Shown here piece by piece: positions 41,401-53,700 of a stretch of DNA of 64,000 nucleotides (within the stretch, counting starts at the first letter, position 1; each line of letters opens with the position of its first letter). The DNA is from Caecitellus pseudoparvulus. Its lineage: Eukaryota; Bigyra: Bicosoecida. The DNA lies in contig CBFFRQ010000032.1 in the NCBI GenBank assembly GCA_965644315.1, positions 124,001 through 188,000 on the forward strand. The letters are read 5' to 3'. A model generated the notes under the pieces. It made no database searches and had not been told where the DNA came from. It saw only the letters and a program-made list of their open reading frames with translations. Made by a program: the position numbers and the translations under genes.

Positions 41401-43609
41401 GGCCAGGACGGACAAGGACACGATGACTGCGTCCAGGACGTTCAGTGTTTGGTCCCAGTACGCCCAGCCGATGGCAATGAGTTTCAGCGCACACTCCACG
41501 GCAAACAGCAGCGTGAAGAGGATCTCGAAGACTTGGTACACCTCCTTGCCCTCTGTCTCTGTCGGGGAGTCCAGCACCATGGTCACAGAGTTCGCCACAA
41601 TCAGCACCATGATGCCCCACCCGAACCACTTGTGAGTGACGATGGGTCGCAGGCGAGGCTGGCAGTCGCTGAGGCAGTCACAGCAAGGCCGGCACGCCGG
41701 GCTGTCCGTGCAGGCGCCATGGCAGCGCTGCTCACAGGTCTGGTCTTCTTCGATGGTGAACTCTGCCGCCTCCATTTCGTCAATTGCTTCATCCAGTTTC
41801 CACCCACCTCGAGTCCGCGCTGACACCTCCTGCACCACACCTGCCGCGCTGGCACCACGCTGCAAGGACCGAGCCTGCACCATGCGCCAGCGAGCTGTGC
41901 TCTGGGCACTAGATACGCTGGGGCCCTCGCTGGCTGAGGGAGACGGGCCGCTGTCAGTGGCGGGCGAGTCGACGCCGTCTGCATCGCTGCTCGCTGCACC
42001 TCCTTCAGCACCTGCCTGCTGCTGCTGCTGTCCGCTGCGCGAGGGGCGCATGACCGCCAGGACGCCCGTCGTGCCGCGCCTGGCACTGTCCAGGACACCC
42101 CGCGCACCGGCACCGATGATGTTGCGCATGTCCCGCACAGCACTGATGGCCCGGCCTGACAGGGTGCCGGCAGAACGTGCAGACGCGGTGCCCGCTATGG
42201 CTTCGGCCTGCCGAGCTTCCAATAGAGCGTCTCGCTTGGCAGCCAGTTCGTCCTCATACTCCGACCACGCAGCGGAGAACAGGCCAACAACGACAGAAAT
42301 GAGGACATTCAGCAGCAAGAAGTTGGTGACGAGGATGACGAGGGCGATGAACAGGGAAATGGCGGGAAACTCCGCATCCTCCAGGTAGTAGTTGAACACT
42401 TCCCAGTCCTCGAACAGCGCGATGAGGAAGATGAGCAACAGGCCGTGCCCAATGTCATCGAAGTGTGTCAGTCCGAAGTTCGGGTTGTGTGCCTGGCTCT
42501 CGGCACAGGTGAGGTTCAGGCGTGCCAAGCCCCGCCACTGCGCAGCAGGCAGGGCTGGATACAGCGTCGAGGCCGAAGCGTTGGGCTGTGCCAGCGCCTC
42601 GGCCACCAGGGAATTGAACCCTGCTGCGACGGCAGGGCAGGACAGCCCGCCTTTCAAGTCTGAGTCTCGATTGCAGAAGAGCTCTGTCTCTGGCTCGGGC
42701 GCCTCGAACAGCTTGCCGGAAGCGGCGTGCACACAGCGACGGCGCAGGGAGCCGCCCATGCCGTCCACGCCCATGATGGCGAAGACGACGAGGATGATGA
42801 GGAAAATCATGAGAACGTTGGCCAGGTACGGCAGGCCCCGCACGAGGGACAGCAGCATGACCTGCATGCCGCGGAACTGCCGCAGCGCCCGCAGCGGCCG
42901 CACGACTCGCACAACGCGCAGGGCGGCCAGGTTCAGGGAGATGAAGGGGACGAAGTCCAGCAGGCCGACGCAGACGACGAAGAAGTCCAGGCGATTCCAC
43001 CGCGCCTCTGCGCCCCAGAAGTACGTGTCGCGAGGCAGCCCCGCTGCATCCACCTCCCGACCGCACAGCCCCACGCCCTGCCCCACCCACTTCAACAGCA
43101 TCTCCGTCCTGCGGCAGAGGAAGGCGCAGCATGGCACGTGCAAGGCTCAGTGTGTGGTGGGCGTTCTGGCACAGCGCCTCGCGGAACGCACAGGAAGATG
43201 GCGAAGATAACGGAATCGATGGCGTCCACCCAGCCTTGGCGCGTCTCGGAGCCGTTCCACCCCGCCATGATGAGGATGCTGCCGATGATGCCGGCCATGA
43301 CCAGGCCTTGGGCCGGCCAGGAGTACACGATGACCTGCGTGGCGCGCAGGGCGTGCGTGGGGGGGGCGAAGGCGGCTGCATGGGCCGTGGAGCCGAGCTC
43401 ACCTTGGCCTGTCTGCGCCAGTGGGGGAAGTCTGGGTCTTTACTCCACAGGGACCGCGCCCCCGCTTCAGTGGGGGCATTCGCAGGGGCCTCCGTTCCCT
43501 CTTTGTCCCTTGCATCGGCCGCCTTCAGCGTGTCCAGCGGCAGAGGAGGGACAGCGGGACCGGACACCCCAGCGACTGGCGTTGGTGTCGCCGCGACGCT
43601 GTCCGGCAT
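32416..43609 (-). CDS. Four-domain voltage-gated cation channel (Cav/Nav/NALCN superfamily), ~3,480 residues
   Basis: Ten exons: 43609-43403, 43334-43192, 43108-38463, 38386-37840, 37768-37506, 37419-34606, 34499-34131, 34057-33596, 33503-32965, 32871-32416. All junctions keep phase; the last intron is optional since the frame is open. Each domain has S1-S6 and an Arg-repeat S4: LRVVRVVRPLRALR (I), FRVLRLVRLMLR (II), LRLLRIGRCLRPLRLMDR (III), ARVFRVARLARVFRK (IV). Pore loops read LIALFEDWEVF, VLITLDNWSNAF, RIVTLETWAPV and LRMATGGEWPSI, so the residue two before Trp is E, D, E, G. An IQ-like motif (VQSSVRGFLARRRVQ) lies near residue 3,405, suggesting calmodulin binding. Cys-rich clusters precede S1 of II, III and IV. 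The II-III linker is very long (about 860 residues), Ser/Pro/Ala-rich. It should sit in the plasma or ciliary membrane and pass Ca2+ or Na+; selectivity is inferred only. Confidence 0.9.
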
Positions 43610-44189
43610 GCTGAGTCTGAACGGGTGGCGCAGTGGGCGGCGATGCGGCCGACGCCAGCCAGGGGTGTGTCAAGAGAAGGTGCCGCGGCCGAGGCTCGGG
43701 GGCAGCAGGTGGAGCAGCCCGAGCACGCTGGTCCTGCTCAGGAGCCAGCGGAAATTGAGAGCGCTGCCACACACACATTCACGGCCTGCTCTCAGCGAGC
43801 GGGCGAGTGGCAGGGCAGTCCGCCACCTCGTGCATAGCCTGCGAATTCAGACGGCTCACTTTGCCTGCTTGTGTCGCCTGATGCGAGCCCCGGCTGGCAC
43901 GCTGGGCCCCCGGAGGGGTGTGTAGGGGGGGCTCACCAAACTCCGCAGGAGCTGCGCGACCGTCCACTTCGGCACGCTGCACACAGCCTCAAACACTCCC
44001 AAACTTGCCTGGCGCACCCCCGCAAGCTGGTGCCTGCGATTTTCGTTTTAGGCGAAACAGCGCCGGTGCTTCCCATTTTCTCCGCGAAGAATCGCCCGGG
44101 GGGTGGCAGCATCATAAGTGAGACGATTCTGCGCGCTGGAGCCAACTTCCGCGCACGTTCCTACCACGCCGGTAGGGAGCCACAGCACC
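43610..44189. promoter_or_regulatory. Divergent upstream region, channel / FG-GAP gene
   Basis: 580 bases between the two start codons, which point away from each other. No coding frame is convincing. Near the FG-GAP side is CAACTTCCGCGC (44143-44154, about 36-47 bases before the ATG), an instance of the recurrent motif. Co-regulation of the two membrane-protein genes is possible but not shown. Confidence 0.4.
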
Positions 44190-47100
44190 ATGGCAGGCCG
44201 ACGAGCCATGCCAGGGCTGTTGACTTTCCTTACCATCGCTGCTCTTGGAGTTGTTTCTGGACAGCAACCCATCATAGCTGACTGCAGTGCTGCTGCGGAG
44301 GGTGCAAAGTTTGGCCGTGCCATTGCCGCAAGCGACATCCCCAGTGCAGACGGAAAGTACCGTGCTGCAGCCACTGCCGCAAACGAAGACAATGGCGTGA
44401 GTGCTGCTTCCTGTGTTGCTGTTGCCCGCGCACGTGGCTGCCCGGTTCAGGGACTTGCCCCCAGACCCGCGCCCGGTCTAGGTGGCACCAGCTACCGAAA
44501 AGCGACCCTTCCGCACGCCTACCGCGCGCCGCCTCGCTGCACAGGGAGTCGTGCATGTGTTAGTGCAAGAGTCATGTGGGTGGGTTGTGGAGGCCACCTT
44601 GCAGCCACCCCCGCCTGCTGACGCGCGGGGCGTGGAAGGCGAGCTGTTCGGAACCGGCGTAGCTGTGCAGGGTGACACGATCGTCGTGGGGGCCTCCAAC
44701 TCCCTGGTGGGCATTTCCAGTGCTGCGGGGGCTGCTTTCGTGTACAACCGAACGAGCAGCGGTAATTGGACGTTTGTGCAGGTGCTGACTGGGCCGCAGT
44801 GGTTCAATCATGGCTTCGGCTTCCGCGTGGCGCTGTCAAGCTCCGGCACGCTGCTCGTGGGGGATCGGACGGAGGCTGGCTTTGTGATGGTGTACCAGGC
44901 CCACAATGAGAGCCTGCCCTTCGCCCTGCGCGAAGTGTGGAAGGCCCCCAATGACCCCTCCGGCCTAGGAGGCTTTTTCCCCTTCCTGGACCACGACCCG
45001 GTCGTGAGCGGCTTCGGCTGGTCCATGGACGTTCAGGGGGACAGGGCGGCGGTGAGCGCCAGCGGCGCGGTGTACCTCTGGCAGCGCCGGCGCCGGGCCG
45101 ACTTGCTGGCGGGGGAGGACGACATCGTCACCACGACAGACCTCAGCACGTCGTACGACTTCATTACAACTGACTTTGTGCAGGACCCCATCCCGGCTAA
45201 GGTGCCCGACCCTGAGTTCCTGTGGGTGCACGAAGTGACCCTCATCGCGCCCTTGCCGGAGGGCTTGGAGGAGTCCTCCCCTGACTTCCAGCACGCCTTC
45301 TCCTCCTTTGGCGCGTCTGTGGACCTGCATGGCGAGTGCGTGGCAGTGGGCGCGCCGCTGTACCCGTCGCACCCCTCCCACACCGGCCCCTCGACGCTGT
45401 CAGGCGGCGGTGTCTTTGTGTACTGTGAGAACTCCACGGAGATCTGGCGCCCCGTCGCCGCCCTGCACTCCTGCGACGGCCACAACGACGCTGGCTTTGG
45501 CTACGCCGTGTCCATGGACTCGCACGGCCTCGCCGTCGCGTCTCCCGGCGACCTCAGGATCCAAAGCACGTATGAACTTGAAGGGCACAACATAGTGACC
45601 AAGGAGCCTGCAGTGTACCTCTTCTCCACCGCCGCCCTGGCCAACACAGACGCCCTGCCGCCCGTGGACGAGGCCTTCTCCGCCCGTCGCTCCAACGTGT
45701 TGGCAGGCACGGGGCCGGGGCCCGCCTTCAGCATCCAGAACGCCGCCGTGACGGCGCGGGATGTCCTGACGCGCATTACCACCCCCGACCCTGGCCCCTC
45801 GCACACCTCCCTCTCCTTCGCCTCCTCCGTCGTCCTCGTGTACGACGCCGGTGCGGCGGAGCGGGACGCTTCCACCATCGGTGTGCTGGTGGGCGCGGCG
45901 GAGTCCACCGGGATGAATGTCGCAGCCCTGCCCCAGGAGGCGGCGCTCACGGGCGCCTGCGTCAACGCGGACGCCCGGGCTGGCTCCTGCGTTGCACGGC
46001 AGGACGGGGCGGTGTTCGGCCTGGACAACGCCGCCTTCACAGGGCAAGGCGACTTCAGCTTCGTGTGCCCCACCCCCCTGCCCACTCCCTCCCCGACATC
46101 CTCTTCCTCCCCCACTCCCTTCCCCACTCCCTCCCCCACATCCTCTCCCTCCTCCACCGCCAGCCCTGCTGCGACAGTGTCTGGCACCCCATCGATGTCT
46201 GTGTCGCCGACACCGTCGGTGTCTGCGACCAGCTCTGGCACCCCCTCCGCCACGCCCTCCACCACGTCATCCGCCAGTGTCACAGCTTCCATGTCCTCCA
46301 CAGCCTCCCCCACAGGGACGGCAACTGCCACCCCCTCATCCTCGGCCACTGCCACGTCCCAAGCCACACCGTCCTCCGCTGCCACGCCCTCTGCCTCCGC
46401 CCTGCCCACCCTGCAGGTGCCGGAGAACTGGGTGCAGCCGCGCAGTGTGGACCCCTCAGGGTGGGGCAGCCTGGAGCGCGGCGTGGCGACCTACCTCCGT
46501 GTGCTGGTGGGCGTGGACCTGGCCCTGGCCTCAGGCAGCCCCGGCCTAGCCACTCTCACGCGCCCGGCGGCTGTCGCGTTGCGCCTGGCTCTGCGGAGTG
46601 CAGTGCAGGGTGGCGGTGTGGATGCGACGGCGATCGTCGTGTCTGACGTCAGCGAGGGCAGCACGGGGCGCCTGCGGCAGCTCAGCCGCGCCACGAGCGA
46701 AGTGGGCGTGCTGCACGTCACCCTCACTGTGGTGGTGCCCTCCAACACAGAAGCCACGCTGGTGCGGGCCCACCTGCGCTCCAGCGATGGGCAGGATGCC
46801 CTCGTGCAGCAGCTGGCTGCCCGCATGCCGCCCACCTTCACGGGGGCTCGTCTGGCCACCGACACTGTGCGCGCAGTGCAGCCGACGCCGACGCCTTCCC
46901 CCGCCCCGAACAGCTCAGGGCAAGAACGCACGAGCGGCGCCACCACTTCCGAGGGCGGCCTGTCGTCTGCGACTGTCATTGGCATTTGCATTGTGGCCAG
47001 CCTGTGCATCGCCGTGGTGGCGGTGGTGGTGAACAACGCCGTGCAGCGGCGCAAGGCGCCGACGCGCCCCGCCATTCGCCGCTTCCCCTCCGCCAGCTCC

Positions 47101-47292
47101 ATGGACAGCTCCATGAGCCTGGCTGGGAGGGGCATGCGCCCCGCCACCATCTCGGCACGCATGCCTCTGGAGCTTAGCTACGGCGGCAATGGGCGGGAGG
47201 TGCAGCTCAAGGCGCAGTACGGCTTCAAGCTCGTGTCGCAGTCCAGCGGCGGCAGCCACGACGGCGCTGCCGCCCGCCCCGCCCTGCCGTGA
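44190..47292 (+). CDS. FG-GAP/integrin-like beta-propeller, single-pass membrane protein
   Basis: Two exons: 44190-44396 and 44545-47292 (984 residues). A signal peptide (MPGLLTFLTIAALGVVSG) starts the protein. Then FG-GAP-type propeller blades follow: FGTGVAVQGDTIVVGA, FGFRVALSSSGTLLVGD, FGWSMDVQGDRAAVSA, FGASVDLHGECVAVGAP, FGYAVSMDSHGLAVASPGD. A Thr/Ser/Pro-rich stalk (residues about 580-690), likely O-glycosylated, leads to a beta-rich membrane-proximal part. A single transmembrane helix (VIGICIVASLCIAVVAVVV, around 880-900) and a short basic cytoplasmic tail close it. Such proteins are surface adhesins or receptors; ligand unknown. Type I orientation is inferred. Several NxT/S sequons occur in the propeller. 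Confidence 0.8.
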
Positions 47293-47717
47293 GACAATGC
47301 ACCAACAACACGCTCCATGCAACAGACACCTGACCTGTGAGCATGGTAGACCAGCTCTGCCGGGCCAGTGGATCGAAACCTGGCCAAGGGGTGTGGTGCA
47401 GAAGCTTCCATCCGGTGCCCCCCCTCTGATCATGGCGCACCAGCGCCAGCGCTGCCTGCGGTGGTGTCGGAAGCAGGGCGCGTCGGGCGCATGGGCGGCA
47501 AGCAGCATGAACGCCCGCAAGTCACTGCATGCTTGCTCTACATGCTGGTCGTGGTGCGGGTGCTGGGAAGAGTTCGCGCGCTAGGGTATCAGGGGCACAG
47601 TTCTGTGCGGCCAAGTCCAGTTTGGCAGTCGCCCGCCGCCTGCAATTTACAAGTGCCCCTCGCGACACTCAGCGGCTTTCGAGGTGTAAAGAGTGTGTGA
47701 AAGGCGTCAAGACGTGT
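47293..47717. other. Intergenic, FG-GAP gene to multipass receptor gene
   Basis: 425 bases without a convincing gene, repeat or structured RNA. The frame of the downstream first exon is open well before its ATG, so the 5' boundary of that gene could be slightly further left only if a non-ATG start were used. Confidence 0.35.
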
Positions 47718-50700
47718 ATGCATCTACCTTCCTCCAGTTCAACCCTGCACTTGGCTCGCGGCCCGCTCCCGAGCGGCATGCGCTCTGCACGCCTTGTCGC
47801 TGGGAGTCGGATTGCGGCAATTGCAGCCCTTGCAGCTTGCCTGGCACACGCAGCGCAGGGCTTGCCGGTGTGCGATGATGACAGATTAGAGCTGCACTCC
47901 CCTTCCTCCTCATGCGAGCTCCCGCCGGGCTTGTTTCCCCACCACGCGAACGTGTCTGGCGGAGCGCTGATTAGCGTTGGCGGCAACACGACGTTCACCG
48001 GCCTCATCCAAGTGGGCAGTGGCGGTGCCATCATCGGCAACGACTCAGCCCCTGTGCGAGACCTTGCCGAGTGCCAGGCTGAGCTGGACGCGTGCACGGT
48101 GGTCGTGCCTGACGAGGTGCCGGCGGGGACGATCTTGCCGCCAGGCTCATACCAGGAATCGGTGTGCGTGCAGCTCGATTTTGACAACTCCACGCAGGTG
48201 GCTGCCGTGTTCAGCCACGACTTCAATGTGACGCGGGAAATCATGCAGCAGGAGGCTGCCAATGGCGGCAACGCCCTCTCAGAATACGTCTTCGACGTGC
48301 CGGAAGACCTGTGAGTGCGCTCAATTTCCGCGCTCGGCCGCTGCGCTGGCGCACACCCCGCTGGAATTCCCCCGGGGCGCGCATCAACCCCGCGGGCTTC
48401 AACTGCCCCGCTGCGCCAAGAAGGGGGTATCACATGCACTTGTGATTGAAAATAGCCTTCTTGCATCCGTCTGCAACTTGACCTGACCCTGCGCCGCGCC
48501 CGACTTCGCCTGCACAGGTGTGTCCCGGGATTCCTCGCAGTGTGCATGCCTGCAGTGTTTTTCAATGGCAGTGAGCAGCCCAGCACACGGTACCCGTTCA
48601 TCGGGCCATCGGCTGCCCTGGGCAACCTGGTACGGCGCAGCGCTGCCCTGGCGCGTCACCACGCCGAGCTTTCACTTCCCGTTCTCTGCGTTGCAGGCCA
48701 CGGACTGGAAGCTGCAGCCAGTGGACATGGTGGATGCTGATGTGTTCACGGTCACCCCCAGCGAAGGCTTCATCATCGTGCAGCTGGGCACGTCGGGCGT
48801 GCTGGACTACGAGACAAATCGCGAGCTGTCTTTCCGCTTGCTGTCCACGACAGAGGTGCGCAAACCCAACCCTGCCGCCTGCAACATGCCAGGCCCAGGA
48901 GGGGTGGGCAAAGCCTTCCCCAACTCGACATTTTGCGGAGGCTCCTCCAGCATCCCCGCCTGCAACGTCACGTACTTGCCGGGGGACTCTGTGCCGCAGC
49001 TGGCGCCCAACGCTGGCGTTGAACTGCGCCTGGTGCAGGAGTACGACCCCATCACCCGCACCAACGTCAGTGTCCTGCGCAACGTCAGCCTGCCCTGCCG
49101 TCCCCCCACGCCCACTGCCAATGACACCCTGGACGGCCGTGCCTGGCCGCTCTTCCCTGGCATCGACCCCATCGTGCGCTTCGTGCTGCCCACTTCCACG
49201 CTGGTGCTGCGCTTCAACATCACCGCAGCGCCCGAGCGGCCCGTGTGGCGCCCGCCCGCCGACACGCTGGTGCTGGATGACCCCGCTGCAGACTTCATCA
49301 ACCTGAACCCGGCAGTGGCCAAGCCCGACGCGTGTGGCGGGTCGGGCAGTCTGAACGTGACGGTGGGCGCGGAGGTGCCCGCTGGCACGCCCGACGGCTT
49401 CCCCGTCGGCCTGCCCATCCCCGTCACGGAGGAGGACGCGGGGGAGTCCCTGACCATCCGGGTGGATCTGAGCCCTCGCAGCCCGCCTGGCTCCACCCTG
49501 GCCACGGCACAGCAGTTCCGCCTGGAGGTGCGAGATTCAGACAGCGCGCAGAGCGGCACAGCCAGCTTCGAGTCGCCCCTGACGCTGGGCCGTGTCGCCA
49601 ACACCATTCGCTTCCGGCTGCTGGTGCAGGTGACCACTGACACGTCCACTGGCATCACCCTGCCGCCGTCAGGGCAGTCCGTCGTCCTCTTGCGCGTGAC
49701 GGCGGCTGACCCCGTGGGCCTAGAGAGCTTCGTGGATGTGCGGGTGAACATCACTTCCCTGGCGCCCGAGGGCGGCATCAAGGTCTTGCCCACCAGTGTG
49801 TCGGAGGAGGTGCTGCCCGATGCACCCGCCAGCACCATCACGCTGGGCGTGTTCATCGCCCCGGGCGTGGAGTGGACGGCGTCGGGGCTGCTGCCCCTGG
49901 ACCCCGCCGTGGGCCTGGTGTCCTCCATCCCCCCCTGGATCTCCCTGTCAGCCGTCACTGGGGAGGGGCCCACGGTGGTCACAGCGGTGCTGAACGGGAC
50001 GGGGTACCCACAGGGCACACTCCGCACACAGCTACAGTTCTCGTCTCTCTTCGACCTGGCTGGCAGCGGCGGCGGCAGTGGCGGGCTCACTGCTGCAGAG
50101 CTCATCACATCGGTGCCGTTTGAGCTGTTCGTCGCCGCTCCCCGCGCCGTGCTGCAGCCCAACCAGCTATCCCTCACCGCCCAGCCAGGCGGCCAGAACA
50201 CGTCCGTGGAGCTGGTGCTGCTCAACGCCGGCTCCTTCGAGCTGACCTACACGCTGTCAGTGGCAGACTCGCCGTCCACCCCCTGGCTCTTTTTGCGCCG
50301 GGTGGACCCTGCAACGTCTGCCGTACTGCCCACGGTCCTGAACGTCACCTCTGGTACAGTGCCGCAGGGCGGGCTCACCCGCATCTCCGTGCAGGCCAAC
50401 CCACGCCTGCTGACCACTGGCCTGTTCACGGCCAGCCTGGCCTTCACTTCCTCGGACCCCGCCGCCGCAGACGTCACCCTGCCCGTCACCCTGCGTGTCA
50501 GCTGGATGGCGGTGTGCCCAGACATGGTGGGGTTGACCGCGGCACCAGATGGCTTCTCCTCTGCTGCCGTGGAGCTGACGAACCTGTCACCCTTTGACAT
50601 CGGCCTGGCCCTGGATGTGCGGGGCATGTCGGAGGCCTTTATCAGGGGCGCGGAGCTGGTGCCGCCCAGCGGCGTGGAAATCACCATGGGCGCCTCAGAC

Positions 50701-53700
50701 AACAAGCTGCCCGTGGGGGAGCCCCCTCGCACGGTGGCGCTGTCCCTGCACTACGCGTCTGGCGAGGCAACAGGCCCTGGCGTGTACAACACCACTTTTG
50801 ACGTCGTGACTTGGCGCCGCACGGCAGCTGAGCTGGCGGCAGATGCGGCCGTGGTGGACCCCGTCACCAAGGCGGGGTACATCCCCGAGCTGGAAGTGTA
50901 CCTGTCCAGTGTAGGGGCCACCTTCATCGAGCGCCGCACCATCACCGTTACGTACACGCTGCTGGAGGGGCCCACGTCCCCCCTCACCAGCTCCATCGGC
51001 GGCCTGCGCAGTGACATCCTGCGCGCCACCGTGCCCTCCAGCACACCCGCGCCCAGCGCCACCTCCACGCCCTTCCCTTCCCGCGGCCTGACGCCCAGCA
51101 CCTCTGCCACGCCCAGCGCCACGCCCAGCGGCACAGCCCTGCCCACTCGCTCTGTGACCCCGACGCCCTCCCCTGTGGATGACCCGTCACCCTTCCCGTC
51201 GCCCAGCGTCGGCGCCAGCCCATCAGCTGCCCCCTTCAGGCCACCCCCTCTGCCACAGGTCCTCCCCGCCAACGAGGTCCTCGTCGCCAGCCTCGTCCTG
51301 CGAGACGCCTACTCCTTCGCAGGCACAGAGCGCCCCGCTGGCGTGCTGGAGGTGACGGTGGAGTCCTTCGCGCCTGTCGTCGCAGCCTTTATCGACGGCT
51401 CCCCCGGCGTCAAGGCCGCGGCACTGGCAGGCCTGGGTGATCGCCGCCTGTCCTCCGCCTTCTCCGACCGCCTGCTGGCTGCCCGGCTGCAGGGTGCGGC
51501 GGCGCACTCGGCGGGGCTGGCCGCCGTCATGGCGGATGGCCACGAGGCGCAGCACCGCCTGCGGCAGAACGTGGAGGCCAGGTTCAGCAGCCTGCACAGT
51601 GTTGACGCCTTGAACAAACGCAGTGCCGTCCGCAGATACGGCGCTGCCCTAGACCCGTACCTGCACTTGGACACGGCGCAGTTCAGACGGGAAGCGCTGC
51701 CACCCCCCATGTGGATGTCACGGTCTGGCGCCGCCGCCTACGTCACGGGGCGTGGCGAGCAGCAGGCGTGGCAAGGCGGCATGCAGCGCAGGCTGGAGGA
51801 GGAGGTGGTAGAGCGACAGGCTGGTGCCCCTCCATCCAGCAGCACATGGGGCGGGGAGGAGCTGGAGCCACCTGCCTCTCCCCCTGGGCTGATGCCCCGC
51901 ACCGTCTACGACAAGCTCTCGCGCAGTGGCAAGTTCCTGGTCCATGAGGATTTACTGAGGGCGCAGCAGCTGTCCCCTTCGCTGAAGCGCTCGCAGGACG
52001 AGACCGGGGCCATCAACGACCCACAGCACCCAGACCCCATGCCCCTGGGATGGTCCCCGCCAGTGGGTGGCGAGGCGTTTTCCGCGGCCCAGGCCCAGAT
52101 GCACGACCTGTACCAGATGGTGGGCCCAGATGGCGGCACGACAGGCGCCGTCCTGGGCACAGACGAATTCCGGGAGTGGACGCTGCATGCTTCGCGGGCA
52201 GCTGGGCAGGTGGGGCATGGGACTGCGTACCGGTACGGCAGGCCTTCCCACGAGCACCTCGCTCACCTGGACCACGATATTGACATGAAACTGCTGACTT
52301 CAGGGGTGGATGTGCAGGCATGGTACGAGAAGAACTCCGTGTGGATGGGCGGCACTGGCGCACGCGCTACTGAGCACCTGCGCCTGTGGCGGGAGAGTGG
52401 CTCCGTGAACGCCCACGCAGGAACCAGGCGCCTGCGGGCGCAGCCAGGGCAGCGAGTGGTGCGGGGTGAGGGCCGCCACCTTGGCGTGCCCAGCTTGGCC
52501 AAGCTGCCCGCCAAGCAGGGCGGTCGGCAGGTGGGCTGGCCCTGGATGCGCCAGCTGTCCGACATGGCGCCTCACCTGGACGATCGGCGGCCGGCACACG
52601 ACATCCGGGACCCCGTTGCGGCACGGGTGCAGCGCGAGCTGCTGCGCTTCGCGGCTGCTGGTTCGGCCCTGGCTGAGAGCCACACTGCCGCGTCACGGCG
52701 CGCACCGCGACCTAACGTCGCGGCTGACGACCGCGCCCACTGGACCGAGGCGCAGTTCAAGTACCACGAAGGGGGTGAAGCAGTGGCTCCCCCCGCCGCC
52801 CCACGAGGGCAGCAGGGCAACTCAGATGCCATGCACCACCTCATGTCGGCACTGGGTCCGGGGCAGGGGACTGCGCATCGATCTCGGTACGTGAACCCCA
52901 ACACCGGCGTGCCCGCGCCGCCGTCCCCTCACACGGCGCCCCATGAGGCGCCTGAGTTCAGCAGGCCCGGCACCCTGCACACGTGGACACTGCCTGGGTC
53001 ACCCCACCGGCACCTGCAGTCCACGCTGCGTGCCGACACGGGCAGCATCGCCACCGTCACCGTCGTGTACGAGGGGCCGGCACGCAACTTCGGCAGCGAC
53101 GCGTTGGCGGATCGCAGCTCCTTGAGCTCCCTGGAGGAGGAGGCGCTGGGCCTGTACACGGTGTACATCCGGCCCCTGCGGCAGGGCACGGCGGTGCTGC
53201 GGGCGCGCGTGGGAGGGGAGGAGGTGCTGGGGTCCGGGCACACCTTCACCATCCAGGGTGCGTCCTGCCCCGCCATGAACGTGACCCAGACACGCTCAGG
53301 CCTGGAGTGCGAGTGCCAGGCAGGCTTCTCCCTGGACGTGGCGGCGGTGTCCCTGGCCGCTGAGCAGGGCATGAGCGGGACGGGCGTCGTCAGCTCGGAC
53401 GCCTTCCTTCGCTGCCGTGCCTGCGAGCCGGGCTTTGAGAAGGCGGCCTCGGGCAACGCGCCCGCCTGTGACGTGTGCCCCTTCAACACGTACTCCGCCG
53501 GCGCCACCATGGGCTGCCAGCCGTGCCTGGACTCCCCAGGCGCCTCCTGCGCTGAGGGCGTGCTGGTCATCAAGCCGGGGTTCTGGTACGAGCCGGGCCT
53601 GCGCCGGCCGCTGACAGGCGTGTACGGCGTGCGGGATGAGGCGGTGCGGCGCAATGTGAGCGAGGAGGTGGTGGTGCTGGACCTGCACCGCCAGATGGGC

